Assembly (NCBI GenBank): GCA_037783415.1
Contig: JAZGTN010000089.1
Span: forward strand, 4,549,605 to 4,613,604
Length of the DNA: 64,000 bases
Direction of reading: 5' to 3'
DNA from: Leptasterias polaris
Lineage: Eukaryota > Echinodermata > Asteroidea > Forcipulatida > Asteriidae
The notes under the pieces were generated by a model that saw only the letters and a program-made list of their open reading frames with translations, was not told where the DNA came from and searched no databases. The position numbers and the translations under genes are program-made. Below are positions 26,301-38,710 of this stretch, piece by piece; position 1 is the stretch's first letter, and each line of letters begins with the position of its first letter.

Positions 26301-29300
26301 GAGAAAACAGCAAAAAACTCTCACAGCATTTTCAAACGAGCGTCAGATCCATCCACATTTAGTGAGGTGACAGCGGGTACCAACCACTTCTCCGGCCACA
26401 GCAATTGCGAACAGACACCAACCCTCAGAAATTTGAGAAAGGATTCCCTTTGAAGTAATGTGGTTTGAACATTAACCAAACCACATTACTTCAAAGGGAA
26501 TGCTTTCTCAAATGGCTCATACTACCAACAGTTGCAGTCGCTTTTCACAAAGTAAGTTTTTACGGTCATTCATTTTTGGAGTACTTACCAATCTATGAAC
26601 CTTCCTTTAACCACATTAGTGAACCTTCAGAAGTATGCTTTTGAAAAACACTAGACTAGACTTGTAGGGTTACTACTGACCAAGTGTAAAATTGCTGGCA
26701 GAAATTGTTCCCTGGGTTCTATACTCATAAGACTTGAACCGTCTATAGATAGTTCCCAATAGACGCCATCTTTACGGGCAAATCGCATTTTGGCTTGCAG
26801 GCGCGTCAAGCGCTCAAATTATTAACGCAGCCGCGTCATTCACTAACCAATCATGCAATGAGTTTTGTGAAATGTGCGCGTGATGCACGCCGTTCTCACG
26901 CGTAACGCATGACTGTGTGTTCCAAATTGCCCGTAAAGATGGCCGACTTACGTCATACTGCAACCTATCTATACATGAGTTTTGGATGAGTCATCTTACC
27001 TGTAGTTTCATGAGTCTACTGATGTATCCTTTGAAGTACGAGTAGTACACTTTACTCATCGTGTCCACGTAGTCGTCACGTACCTCTTTGGCGATGTGCC
27101 GTTCATTGGATAACAAAAATTCAAAGAAAAACCTACAACAAATAAAGATAAGTGGTCCTCAGGTCTTGGAGAAGTGTTCTGTATCGACACTTTTCATTAC
27201 TAACCCCTGGTAAGGATGTGCTGAAAAAACAACCTGCTAATTGGCTCCAAAAAAGTGACCGCTTTGCGTGCACGCTTGTTAACACCGTAGGGTGTCATGG
27301 CCGAGTGGTTTAGAGCATCGGATTCAAGTTCTGGTGGTTTAGTCATCGGGGTGTGGGTTCGAGTCCCGGTCATGACGCTTGTGTCCTTGAGCAAGACACT
27401 TTGCTATAACTGCTTCTCTTCACCCAGGGGTATAAATGGGTACCTGCGAGGGTAGAGGTTGATATTGTGTTTGAAAAAGCCTTTGGAGCGCAACGGCAGC
27501 CCGGGCTGTATACTCCCCAGGGAGCTGAGAAAGATTAAAGGAATTTTATTAGCCCAATGACCAGAGCACTAATGTAAAGCGCATTGATGCGTTATTGTGA
27601 AATGAGCTATATAAGAACTAGTTATTATTATAAATGAAAAAGTTTTGAGTACTTGTAGGATGCTTAGTACGCGCGTGTCAAAATACGTGACTCCTTTTCA
27701 AATGAATCATGTTTTTACATGGTCCACCCTAAACTGCACACAAGATCAAAGAAGAGCGAGAGGGGACCAGTTGCTCTTTTACTTGATGCCTCTTTTGCGG
27801 GCTACCATACTTGAGCGCAGATATGTGCTATATAATGATACATTTTAGCTCACCAATACCACGGGTTATAAGTGAGCAGCGCGTGCTGGAAAAAATGGCG
27901 CTGCGAGATTGATCAAAGGTCTGGAATTTGGGGGTTACAAGTCATTTTTTCCAAAACAAAGCGTATTTCTGAAATAAAGCGTAGGTGCATGCATGTGCAT
28001 GCCACACAATGGACAGTCTGGGTGGATATAAACGTCAGCTTTCCGGCTGTCAGCAAAAAAATTGAGGAAAATCCAAAGTTGTTCAGGGCATCAAAACACA
28101 TCCGCTGTGAGTCTGTCCTAAATATATTTGTGGATAAACACATCATCCAACATGAAGTGGTTAACATGAGGCAGACAAAGTCTGTGTCAACTTTCTGTCA
28201 TTTTTTTTTCTGCATCCCGTACAAAGGATTGCGTTGAAGAGTGCACAGTAACCCACCTGAATTTCAGCATGGTGTTCTGTTGTAGCTGGTAGTTCGTCAT
28301 TGGTTTCTTCATTTGGTTCACCTTTTGTAGTAGAAACTCACGGATCTTTGCTATTGCCTAGGACGGAAATGCCACTCCAGTTTTATTTCAACTTCACATT
28401 ACACATTTATATCAAAATGCCTTGTGAAGGCCAAAGATAAGCAAAATTCAGTTAAATGATAACGCATTGGTTTTGGAGACAGTCCTATCCTTCAGTCTTC
28501 ATTAAACACACCCACAATCAACCAATGGTCAGGTTTAAAAAAAACAGTTATATCATTATTTCTATTGGGGGAGGGGGGCATTTTTCGTCCATTGTTTTTT
28601 TTGTGTTATTAACCAATTGTACTTAGTCGTTTACTGCTATTGGTGATTTTATAATTATGGTTCCGTTTTAATGTGAGTATTGGTTAGCCTGCAATTTGCC
28701 GTTTTTTGACGGTTACTGGCTTCCGTTTTGAGCTTATTTTAAAGTTATCTTTGCTTTTTATACTTGCCTCTTTTTAATGAATTTTTAATTGATATGCGAT
28801 GGTGTAATCCTTTGTGATTGCTTATAGACTTTTTAAAATTATTTGACTCATGTTTTAATTTTCATGTACCCTGCTTTGGACAAGTGTTTAACAATTTTGT
28901 GTCTTTTTTCGTTTTACCTTGTAAGATTTTTGATTATGTTTTACACTTGTTTTTGTCTTTATTCATGGATTTTCTTAGTGCTCTGTATTTTTCTATTTCC
29001 TTTTTTTTTTTTTTTTTTACTGCCTGTACACAGGGCCCTTAAGGATAGCAGTTGTATTACTGATAAGGCTACCCGGTCTAAATAAATCAATAAATAAATA
29101 AAAATAAATATTGCTGCAAACGAAATAAGCAACAGTGTTTTTTGGAGGTCAACAAATGCCTGACATTGACAGTAATTCATATAGAAACATTTCTTGACAG
29201 GATTGGTACTGGTATGAACTTTATAAAAAGTGAGCTTTCAGGTAAAAATTAATCAATTTCCTCTGGTAATCACAAATTCTGTTCTTTGTACTCTGAACAA

Positions 29301-32300
29301 TTTCGCTTCGGATAACTCAATAAAAAAACACGCAAAACTCTTTCGCAACACACAAATACAGGCTTATAAACTGGCATTTGAGTTTCTGTGTGTGTTGGTG
29401 GTGGTCATGTCAGCAGGTCACTAGTAGTGAGACACTAATTGTTTGCAGTTTTGTGACTGTGAAGACTTGCAAAAGTGTTCTATTTTCAATCCTGGTCGAT
29501 CCCGGAAAGTGTGTTTACATTTGTTTCTTTCACAGATTGGGTCATAGTTCGGATTGGAATCGGTAGAGACAGTTAAATGGTTAACCGGGAACCACAAGTT
29601 TGTGGTTTAAGAAAATCAACGTAGATGTACAACCATATTGAAAATAATCCTGCAAGGGTAATAGGAAAAGAATGTTTAATCCTGAAGGGAACTGGTTTAA
29701 AGGATGTGGGTACAGACAACACTTTGAGGAGCAACCAAGATACCTTGAGTTTCAGCTTCTCTAAGATGTCCTGTACGTCCTTACATGAGATGGCCTCCTT
29801 AAAGGACTGCTCCTTGACGAAGCTTATCTTATGATTCAATTCATGGAGTTGCTCCAGGAACTGTCGCTCTGTGACAGCTGTGTCTAAGATGTGACTGGAT
29901 GTGGACAAGAAGTACAAAATAAAAGTCTCATCGTAGGCTCAAGTCCTGCTCTAGTCAATTTTTCTTTGTTCAACCCAAGATTATCTTAAATTTACCCGGT
30001 CATTTTTACTTGTGGTTGATTACTTAATAATTGAATTGAAAAGTCGCATCCCCCTTAAGGTGATCCCTCTACTGCCACTTCCCAGGTTGTAGCGTAAACT
30101 TGGGTGTGATCCCTGGCTATACGGTAGTTACAGGTTGAATGGCTTCTGACTGTCACCCCCGAACAACGATATTGACAAAATAGGGAGACTGCCAGCACTA
30201 GGGCTGGATAGCTTAGTCTGTAGTAAGCAGTGTCATGAAATTGGGCCCAGGCGAATTGAGTTAATTCATACATTTCAGCCAAAATGAACTCCAAAATAAA
30301 CTGCCACTCACCTGATCATGGATTCTTGGACTGCCATCTCATCAACAAACTGACTGAGTTGCCCACGGACGGCTTGTCTGTTTTTCAATTTGATGTTCAT
30401 AGCGATCGATTGGTTCTGTAGCGTCTGGATCTCAGCGCTGAGGCTGCCCAGATCTGACTGGAATCCATTCAACATCTCCTCCATCCGCTGAAAGTCACAG
30501 GTGAAAATCAATCAGTAATCAAATTAATAATGTGTTTATTATGCCCCATTTTCAAGCCAAAAAGGCCCTTCAAAGAGCCTTACTCAATTATTACCCTCCC
30601 TCGTTTATTGGGCCCCAAGTTGCCGGAAACCATCTCAACTCCTTAGGAGTATGCAGCGCCGGCAGCCAAATGGTATCACAGAGTGCTCTGTCCCTAAGCA
30701 TTCCTGAGACCATCTCAACTCCTTAGGAGTAGGCAGTGCCGGCAGCCAAATGGTATCATAGAGTGCTCTGTCCCTAAGCATTCCTGAGACCATCTCAACT
30801 CCTTAGGAGTAGGCAGTGCCGGCAGCCAAATGGTATCATAGAGTGCTCTGTCCCTAAGCATTCCTGAGACCATCTCAACTCCTTAGGAGTAGGCAGTGCC
30901 GGCAGCCAAATGGGCGCACAGAGTGCTCTGGCCCTAAGCATTCCTGAGACCATCTCAACTCCTTAGGAGTAGGCAGTGCCGGCAGCCAAATGGTATCATA
31001 GAGTGCTCTGTCCCTAAGCATTCCTGAGACCATCTCAACTCCTTAGGAGTAGGCAGTGCCGGCAGCCAAATGGTATCATAGAGTGCTCTGTCCCTAAGCA
31101 TTCCTGAGACCATCTCAACTCCTTAGGAGTAGGCAGTGCCGGCAGCCAAATGGGCGCACAGAGTGCTCTGGCCCTAAGCATTCCTGAGACCATCTCAACT
31201 CCTTAGGAGTATGCAGTGCCGGCAGCCAAATGGGCGCACAGAGTGCTGTCCCAAAGCATTCCTGAGACCATCTCAACTCCTTAGGAGTAGGCAGTGCCGG
31301 CAGCCAAATGGTATCATAGAGTGCTCTGGCCCTAAGCATTCCTGAAACCATCTCAACTCCTTAGGAGTAGGCAGTGCCGGCAGCCAAATGGTATCATAGA
31401 GTGCTCTGACCTTAAGCATTCCTGAGACCATCTCAACTCCTTAGGAGTAGGCAGTGCCGGCAGCCAAATGGTATCATAGAGTGCTCTGTCCCTAAGCATT
31501 CCTGAGACCATCTCAACTCCTTAGGAGTATGCAGCGCCGGCAGCCAAATGGTATCACAGAGTGCTCTGGCCCTAAGCATTCCTGAAACCATCTCAACTCC
31601 TTAGGAGTAGGCAGTGCCGGCAGCCAAATGGTATCATAGAGTGCTCTGTCCCTAAGCATTCCTGAGACCATCTCAACTCCTTAGGAGTATGCAGCGCCGG
31701 CAGCCAAATGGTATCACAGAGTGCTCTGGCCCTAAGCATTCCTGAGACCATCTCAACTCCTAAGGAGTAGGCAGTGCCGGCAGCCAAATGGTATCATAGA
31801 GTGCTCTGTCCCTAAGCATTCCTGAGACCATCTCAACTCCTTAGGAGTATGCAGCGCCGGCAGCCAAATGGTATCACAGAGTGCTCTGGCCCTAAGCATT
31901 CCTGAGACCATCTCGACTCCTAAGGAGTAGGCAGTGCCGGCAGCCAAATGGTATCACAGAGTGCTCTGGCCCTAAGCATTCCTGAGACCATCTCAACTCC
32001 TTAGGAGTATGCAGCGCCGGCAGCCAAATGGGTGCACCAGTTGCTTATCATTCACATTAACAATCTCTACGCTCTAAGGAATTCACTAACTCCTGGGTGA
32101 TGAGAAGCATTTACAGGTAAGTTTTCTGCCCAGGTGTCATGACTGGGATTCGAACCCACACTCTGTTTAACCCTCCTACTACATTTGAGGCACACACACA
32201 TGATTATGTATAGAGTAGAGCCATTGCCCAAGGTGCTTCAATGCGAGAGCTAAACTGCAGAAGCCACCAGCTGTGCTTAATTGCAACAAAATTTGGGCCA

Positions 32301-35300
32301 CTGTTGGAAAAGACAAGGTTCTCAACCTTGGTAGATTTTTGCAGAGGCGAACTGTGGCACTGATTGATTACACATACAAAAATACAATGACAGGAAAGCG
32401 TGGCATGGTGACTTTCTTTTTGTTCTTAGCATATGGAAGCTTTTGAGGCATCTTGAAGTATAAACCTACATATATCGCAGCAAGGTTTAAGCCAGGATTT
32501 GGTAAAAGGGTGTCAACATTTGCTGGACATAAAAAAACTGGGTGTCCAAATTGTTCACTTACAATACATTTACATGCTAATGACAGATAAAACAGGATGT
32601 ACAAATGTTAAACAGGGTGTCCAAAAGACACTCGATCACCCCTCTGGCTAACACTACGTATAGCAGGGTTAATAATAAATTATTACAATAATGGATATTA
32701 TTTTGTCTTGTTCTGGATATCCTTTTGAACATAAGTCCACTGTTTTCTATGTTCCAATTTAAATATCAACTCATAATTGATTTTCTTTCGGTCTACAGCT
32801 TGAAAGGTTCTTACCTCAAGTATTGTGTCACACGCTGATATCTGGTTGTGCAAGCTAGCGATGTTTTGGCTCTCCTTAATATCTGTGCAGATCAGTTAAG
32901 AGTTTAATCATCAAGTGTAAAGCATCAACAACCAATTCAAACGCCACAAGTTTCAAACACCTAGTATCCACTATCTATCCACTGTCATCAACCAATGTTA
33001 ATTTCTACTCTATCCACAAAAATCCACACATCCACTTACTTTCAATGAAAAGAATAACTATTCTAATGCAAATCATTCTAAAACTCCACCCTTAGGCTTT
33101 TATGGATGTAACATTCTCAGTAGGACGTATCGTACTTTATCCACACAATCATTCCACGCACATCCACTCATTTTCATATTAAAGTAGTTGAAGTCAACAA
33201 GGATACAGTCTTGTATCGAGGCATTTTCCACTGTCTGGAGCTCGGCTTCAATCTGCTTGGAATACTGACGAAGATCCACTCCCTGCAAACAAACACACAA
33301 TAACTCAAATCTGGACAGAAACAATTCAGAAAGTGTTCAACTAATATTTGTCTAACTTTGCTTTTTGACACATCATAACCACAGTGGATAACATCCCGAA
33401 ATACTTAATATTATTAACTATCTATAGCCATCAATAGCTACCGAAAATGGACAGGGGATGTTACTGCACAGGAATGCAGGGTTTCGCCTTTAACTTTTTC
33501 AGGGAAAAACTTTGGATAAGGCGCATAAAGACCACTCAGCCCCATGGTTTGAATATCCAAGAAGGAAATGACTAATAACCTTTTGTTTTTGCCTTCTCCT
33601 TTTCCCACACAGTTATCCACTTTATTAGTCTGCCCTTCATTGTATTAACTAATTATTTACCTCTCTTCTAACCTTCCATTTTGTCCTTTGTGTTCCCAAC
33701 TTCTTGTGGTCAAGCTATCCCCTTCCCTTCATAACCCCCCCCCCCCCCCTGTCTTCATAATCCCTGCTTACAAGTACCCCCTGCCTTCTCTGAATGCTTT
33801 CTGCTTTTCTCCCTCCACTCTCTCTATTCATGTATTTCCACTTGACTACTCTTGCAACTCTTGTCTGCTTGTATGTGTGTTGTGTGTTGTGTGTTGTCAT
33901 TTAGCCTTTGAGAAAGACTCTGCTAGGGTCGAAACATCAGGCCACTAACTTATTTTTTGCATTTAACTTTTTCAGTGACAAGCCAGTTGGACCAGTTCAC
34001 CTGCTGTTTTACTAGTCCGCCAATCTTGTCACTGGTGTGGCCTTGAACAGTAATGGTTCTTCAAGTTTTTGATATGCCTAAATCTCACCCACAATGTACT
34101 AATCTTATAATCGTGAAGAGGAGCAAATTTATGTAATCCGAGTTCATTCTTGTAAATTTATGGAGAGTCTGCAGTCAAGTCCCAATGAATTTAACTGCTT
34201 TTGTATTTTGGAATGGACAGCAAACCACCCTTTTTGGACAGTTGTTTTATGTTTGACTCGAATGAACAATGCCGTTGGACAGTATGACCAAGACTCCTAT
34301 GCAGTAGGACCAAGACTCCTATGCAGTGGGACCAAGACTCCTATGCAGTAGGACCAAGACTCCTATGCAGTAGGACCAAGACTCCAATGCAGTAGGACCA
34401 AGACTCCTATGCAGTAGGACCAAGACTCCTATGCAGTAGGACCAAGACTCCTATGCAGTAGGACCAAGACTCCTATGCAATAGGACCAAGACTCCTATGC
34501 AGTAGTACCAAGACTCCTATGCAGTAGGACCAAGACTCCTATGCAGTAGGACCAAGACTCCTATGCAGTGGGACCAAGACTCCTATGCAGTAGGACCAAG
34601 ACTCCGAAGAACTCCAGAGTCCTATTGGTACCATTTATGGGGGCTAAGCTTGGAGTAGGAAGAACTCTACTTACCGATTCAAGAGCTGCTTTGACAACAT
34701 CATCTTCTAGATTTTGTTGAATGTGAATGTCTACCTCATCCAGGATGAACTCATCTGATGTTAGATCTAGAACACCAAGATTCAACTCGGGAAGATCCAA
34801 GCTCTATAGTAGACATGCAATGAACAAGAAAACAAAACACACCATGCCTGATTAGTGCGCTATCATTCAAACAAGAGTAAACATCACTGCCATTGTTGTC
34901 CTCCAAAAATTGATTTACTTTCTAACCCAAAGAAAACCAAAATCAAGGACTTACTTTACAGAATCTATGCTCTCCCAATGAATGTTTTAGACTTTTTTTG
35001 GCGATGCCCCCATTGGTTTTGTATTTGAAAGTGAAATGAAGTGAGGGCATCCTCCCTATGTCAAAACACTTGGATCTCTTTTGTTAATAAAAGTCCTTGG
35101 TTTCAACACCACCCCCTTTTTTAGACTCCCACCATCACATCAGTCCCACCAAAAATGCTGCATCTTGTGTACATACTATACGGACAGGAGATGTAGTAAT
35201 TATTTGTATTATTATTTTTTTTGCGTCACCTGTTTGTCTGTGACTCTTGTCTCCAGGTTTGTTGTTTGTCTGTCTAGGCTGTGTTCTTCAAACCTCGGCT

Positions 35301-35889
35301 TAATCTGACAGCCTCATACTCTCTCAGAACTTTGGTCTACATAGATTAACTCTTCCCCATATCTTCTGTGTTAATTTTGTTTATCTATTGTTTTTTCTGT
35401 ATTGTTATACTAGGCCTATTTTGAGAAGAGAGTAGTAGTATAGTAAGAATTTATTAGAAATACAAATTACAGCCTTTGCCAAATCAGCACGGTCAACCTC
35501 CAACACTGTCTGACTGTGAAATTAAATCAAGACTGAATTGTTTCATCAAGAACTCTCTAAAAATCAAAGGATTTCTTCATACATCAAACACATTTTAACA
35601 ACACTCAGTCACAGTCACACCCTCTTCATACATCATGTCACCACTGCAAGCAGAGCGAGAGGGCGCCCTATACAACAACATCTTGCCATACCCTCGCACA
35701 TCTGGCAGTGCTTTATCATCAAAAAAGTGCCACTTCCAATCAAACATTACCAAAATACTTACAGTGATCAATGCTTTATGTATTAATTGTTTGTTTTTAG
35801 AATTCATATTATTTAATATGTCCTATTAAAGACAAACTTGCCTCGTCTTCGTGGATAACATCCGTAGTTCTCTCATCGGTCGCCGCCAT
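11362..35889 (-). CDS. VPS52: VPS52, GARP/EARP tethering-complex subunit, 17 coding exons
   Basis: VPS52 is a core subunit of the GARP and EARP complexes that tether endosome-derived vesicles at the trans-Golgi or recycling endosome. Coding exons (minus): 35889-35842, 34803-34675, 33282-33207, 32882-32815, 30487-30312, 29894-29744, 28357-28257, 27132-27000, 25874-25817, 25189-25059, 22787-22632, 22048-21930, 21064-20941, 15751-15548, 14389-14212, 12957-12839, 11508-11362. All junction phases agree and the sum is 705 residues; the human protein is 723 from memory. Recognisable blocks: LTSDEFILDEVDIHIQ (~33-48), the coiled-coil-rich N-terminal half with NRQAVRGQLSQFVDEM, NERHIAKEVRDDYVDTM (~261-277), LFRSQHYALLDNCCREYLF (~363-381), RRYAEFSGAIVSLNETFPDE (~493-512), FGSSWKQAIEMINQDVMRSF (~626-645) and the C-terminal GELINIHHLMVEIKKFKPAF. 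Intron 1 is GC-AG; introns 3 and 9 are U12-type. The protein-level frame is intact. Confidence 0.96.
11572..11865. mobile_element. MITE with ~47-bp terminal inverted repeats in VPS52 intron 16
   Basis: The left end ACACCTGGTTCAGACAGGCG and the reverse complement of the right end match over ~47 bp with a few mismatches, continuing through CTCTAGAGTCGCGCCGAACC. The interior repeats the sequence theme (GACGTC, GAGCGCC). The element lies only ~60 bp upstream of the last-exon acceptor. No coding capacity. Part of the left flank is TA-like, but I cannot settle the target duplication. Confidence 0.85.
12133..12442. mobile_element. piggyBac-type MITE (TTAA / CCC...GGG), family 1
   Basis: TTAA at 12129-12132 and 12443-12446 flank an element that starts CCCTTTAGAGAC and ends GTCTCTAAAGGG, so the termini are inverted repeats and the target is TTAA, as in piggyBac transposons. 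Near the left end there are GCGGCC-type repeats. A diverged relative lies at 21107-21413. In VPS52 intron 16. Confidence 0.82.
13340..13525 (+). mobile_element. Retroelement 3' tail with (AAAT)n
   Basis: A T-rich 3' UTR-like stretch ends in CCAATAAATAAATAAATAAA, the type of tail left by non-LTR retrotransposons. No reverse-transcriptase frame precedes it. In VPS52 intron 15. Confidence 0.5.
13780..14133. mobile_element. MITE family E copy (TAAAG...CTTTA termini) in VPS52 intron 15
   Basis: The ends TTAAAGACAATGTACAACAT and ACATTGTACACACCCTTTA are inverted repeats. The interior (CAAAGACCAG, ATAACAAACCTGTGAAA, TTGTTTTACTCATTT, CCACCATGACCATC) is shared with 21425-21735, 54281-54656 and 56905-57155. 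Confidence 0.8.
14968..15158. mobile_element. MITE with ~30-bp inverted repeats (AAGGCCCAAT...), VPS52 intron 14
   Basis: Left end AAGGCCCAATATCATAGAGC continues to TGCTTAAGCAG; the right end is its inverse with few mismatches (GCAGCTCTATGAAATTGGGC then CTT). A second copy at 48488-48664 has the same ends and size. Confidence 0.85.
16187..16275 (-). mobile_element. tRNA-derived SINE-D fragment
   Basis: On the minus strand the segment reads as a tRNA-like head (GGGCTAGATAGCTGAGTTGG, then a GATTCAAATCCTG B box). It matches the tRNA-like part of 43985-44230, including the GGCGGTCTC...TTTTGTCAA flank. VPS52 intron 13. Confidence 0.65.
16409..16600 (+). mobile_element. tRNA-derived SINE-C
   Basis: TGGTCTAGTGGTAAGAC resembles an A box and GTGGGTTCGAATCCCACCC a B box. 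The body (CAGAACTCAGG...GTATACAGTG...CACATCGGTGTAAGGG) recurs at 24464-24605. Not a functional tRNA gene: no closed acceptor stem, and the SINE body follows it. Confidence 0.7.
16812..20346. repeat. 43-bp minisatellite, 82 copies, in VPS52 intron 13
   Basis: The unit is GAGTTATAGATAACAATGAG followed by CTTTTGGGAACAGTATCCTCAGT. The array is 3535 bp; removing three 3-bp insertions (GATAATAAC variants near 17295, 17340 and 18205) leaves exactly 82 x 43 bp. The only common base change is AATAAGC for AATGAGC, clustered in the first ~12 units and again near 18030-18170. The last ~50 units look identical. The array makes up about two thirds of the 5.2-kb intron. Confidence 0.98.
21107..21413. mobile_element. 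piggyBac-type MITE family 1, diverged copy
   Basis: The right end CCCTAAAGGG is followed by TTAA (21414-21417). The interior shares GCCGCAAGCGGCTTGTAC, ATGTCCATAGCGGCC and TTTTCCAATGT with 12133-12442. The left end has decayed (CGCTTAGGAGACC). VPS52 intron 12. Confidence 0.7.
21425..21735. mobile_element. MITE family E copy, VPS52 intron 12
   Basis: Shares GTTGTCAAAGACCAG, AACAAACCTGTGAAA, CTAATTGTTTTACTCATTT and CCACCATGACCATC with 13780-14133. It abuts the family 1 element to its left, so the two elements are side by side. Confidence 0.75.
22228..22425. mobile_element. Diverged relative of MITE family 2, VPS52 intron 11
   Basis: Begins CAACCCTCCTACTTTCTGACC and shares GTGGTTTTGAAT, CTATGCCAGCCT, AGTTCTGTGCA and GAATGGTT with 36977-37188 and 57259-57473, but is clearly older. 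Confidence 0.65.
22806..23480 (+). mobile_element. tRNA-derived SINE-A, split by a nested element
   Basis: The B-box region GTGGGTTCGAATCCCGGTCA and the body GTGTCCTTG...CACTTAACTATAATTGC, CTGTATACTCCCCAGGGAGC run to ~23037. The SINE tail (GCGCTATATAAG then (ATT)n) resumes at ~23418. Between them lies an A/T-rich insert of ~375 bp with ends GTTATGTTTCCGGTTT and an imperfect inverse of it near 23385-23400. Related inserts occur near 8400-8520 and 45830-46010. VPS52 intron 10. Confidence 0.75.
23927..24385 (+). mobile_element. tRNA-derived SINE-B with nested MITE and hairpin
   Basis: The head GTCGTGGCCGAGCGATTTA and B-box-like GATTCGGGTCCCGG precede CTTGTGTCCTTGAGCAAGAT; the body ends GAGGCATCCTTGGTTTCATT. 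Matching minus-strand copies are at 47993-48332 and 58163-58425. Inside it, 23999-24040 is a perfect 18-bp-stem hairpin not found in the other copies, and 24125-24227 is a separate inserted element. VPS52 intron 10. Confidence 0.8.
24125..24227. mobile_element. 103-bp near-palindromic MITE inside SINE-B
   Basis: Left GGGGTCGATTTCACCAAACT continues through CTTCCTAACTTAGGACTAG; the right half is its inverse (CTAGTCCTAAGTTAGGAAG ... TTTGGTGAAATCTACCCC). The host SINE reads AACCCAG then AACAC across this point in the 48-kb copy, so this is a clean insertion. Confidence 0.88.
24464..24605 (+). mobile_element. tRNA-derived SINE-C copy
   Basis: GTGGTCTAGTGGTCGAGTAA and CGTGGGTTCGAATCCCACCC give A- and B-box-like motifs; CAGAACTCAGGGAAGCAC and TATACAGTGTTTATCACACA match the 16409 copy. 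VPS52 intron 10. Confidence 0.7.
25190..25816 (-). other. U12-type AT-AC intron (VPS52 intron 9)
   Basis: The donor, read on the minus strand after exon 9, is ATATCCTTT, which fits the minor-spliceosome AT-AC donor consensus. The acceptor end holds TTCCTTAAC, a perfect U12 branch-point consensus, followed by GTTTCTCAC and then the exon. No GT donor or AG acceptor keeps the frame here. With the AT-AC junction the protein reads ...DTAKRGFFSKPSL..., which matches the family block around GFFSKPS. Phase 1, 627 bp. Confidence 0.93.
26262..26620. repeat. Dispersed repeat, copy 1 (intact), with 34-bp-stem hairpin
   Basis: Matches the two halves of 39985-40745 (TCTACTTGCTGAG, GCGGGTACCAACC, AACAGACACCAACCCTCAG, AAGTAAGTTTTTACGGTCAT). 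The central part at ~26439-26512 folds back: TTCCCTTTGAAGTAATGTGG and its inverse on either side of a short loop. VPS52 intron 8. Confidence 0.78.
26741..26975. mobile_element. CpG-rich MITE next to VPS52 exon 8 donor
   Basis: The ends TAGATAG...GCCATCTTTACGGGCAA and TTGCCCGTAAAGATGGC...CTATCTA are inverted repeats of ~16-35 bp. The interior is unusually CpG-rich for this window (GGCGCGTCAAGCGC, GTGCGCGTGATGCACGCC). It ends ~25 bp from the exon 8 donor at 26999. Confidence 0.78.
27291..27632 (+). mobile_element. tRNA-derived SINE-A, full length
   Basis: The head GTCATGGCCGAGTGGTTTAG (A box) and GTGGGTTCGAGTCCCGGTCA (B box) are followed by the body CTGTATACTCCCCAGGGAGC and the tail GAGCTATATAAGAACTAGTT then (ATT)n. 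Other copies: 22806, 42818, 43607 and 58676. VPS52 intron 7. Confidence 0.88.
28560..29110 (+). mobile_element. Retroelement 3' end with (AAAT)n tail
   Basis: A T-rich segment runs into GTACACAGGGCCCTTAAGGA, ACTGATAAGGCTACC, CGGTCTAAATAAATC and an (AAAT)n tail. This looks like a 5'-truncated non-LTR element 3' UTR. A G-rich run lies at its left edge (28569). VPS52 intron 6. Confidence 0.55.
30046..30222 (+). mobile_element. SINE-D body fragment
   Basis: AGTCGCATCCCCCTTAAGGT, CTGCCACTTCCCAGGTTGTA and CTATACGGTAGTTACAGG match the reverse complement of 44100-44230; the tRNA-like segment lies on its 3' side (GGGCTGGATAGCTTAG). VPS52 intron 5. Confidence 0.7.
30626..32030. repeat. 80-bp minisatellite, ~17.5 copies, VPS52 intron 4
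   Basis: The unit begins GAGACCATCTCAACTCCTTA and contains GGCAGTGCCGGCAGCCAAAT and GAGTGCTCTG. Subtypes (GTATCATAG, GTATCACAG, GGCGCACAG; TAGGCAG against TATGCAG) alternate, and 31593-31947 repeats as a two-unit (160-bp) block. The palindromic CTCCTTAGGAG lies in each unit. Minus-strand open frames here are by-products of the repeat. Confidence 0.95.
32883..33206 (-). other. U12-type GT-AG intron (VPS52 intron 3)
   Basis: The donor after exon 3 is GTATCCTTG, an exact U12-type GT donor. Near the acceptor CTCTTAAC lies 12 nt before the terminal CAG, a one-mismatch U12 branch point at the expected distance. The junction splits a Tyr codon (phase 1) and gives the family-like IQDYIKESQNIASLHNQ. 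Confidence 0.9.
33650..33960 (+). mobile_element. Possible Penelope-like element relic
   Basis: A pyrimidine-rich stretch with a C-run (33737-33749) ends in GAGAAAGACTCTGCTAGGGT CGAAACATCAGGCC (33910-33943). This resembles the hammerhead-type ends of Penelope-like elements. No reverse-transcriptase frame is visible. VPS52 intron 2. Confidence 0.35.
34286..34605. repeat. 22-bp minisatellite, ~14.5 copies, VPS52 intron 2
   Basis: The unit is CCAAGACTCCTATGCAGTAG plus GA, with a few single-base variants (GTGGGA, CCAATG, GCAATA, GTAGTA). It ends ~70 bp from the exon 2 donor at 34674. Confidence 0.95.
34804..35841 (-). other. GC-AG intron (VPS52 intron 1)
   Basis: Exon 1 ends GACGAG and the intron begins GCAAGT, a good match to the GC-AG class. 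The only nearby GT (GCAA|GTTTGT) would put exon 2 out of frame. The acceptor is CTATAG before AGCTTGG. Phase 0. The interior carries T-rich and repeat-derived sequence with no further exon. Confidence 0.85.
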
Positions 35890-36055
35890 TTTGTTTCAGT
35901 AGATAGGAGCTTTCCTTCATGTAACGCGCTACGTGATTGGTTAATAGAGGGTTATCTGCAACAGCTCAAACACGTTATCCAATCACGTTGATTGTACAGG
36001 AGTTTTTGCTGAACAGAGCATTGGTCGGTCTTTTCCAATCCATCAAGCAGGCAAG
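35890..36055. promoter_or_regulatory. Bidirectional VPS52/RPS18 promoter
   Basis: Only 166 bp separate the two start codons. The stretch has CCAAT-type motifs in both orientations (GTGATTGGTTA, TATCCAATCAC, GCATTGGTCGG, TTCCAATCC) and no TATA box. CTTTTCC at 36030-36036 is a good 5' TOP motif for RPS18, 20 bp before its ATG, so transcription of RPS18 probably starts there. Confidence 0.85.
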
Positions 36056-38612
<2,557 letters not shown>

Positions 38613-38704
38613 ACTCTTTATAACAGATGATAAACTGGCTCAGTTGAACTTGTTGCAAGTCGGGAGAAATACAACACAAAATTCATGATGTAAATTGAAA
38701 GATC

Positions 38705-38710
38705 AATAAA
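38705..38710 (+). promoter_or_regulatory. RPS18 polyadenylation signal AATAAA
   Basis: AATAAA lies 163 bp after the RPS18 stop, in a context (GATCAATAAATGCC) suited to 3' end formation. Cleavage would be expected ~10-30 bp downstream. Confidence 0.75.
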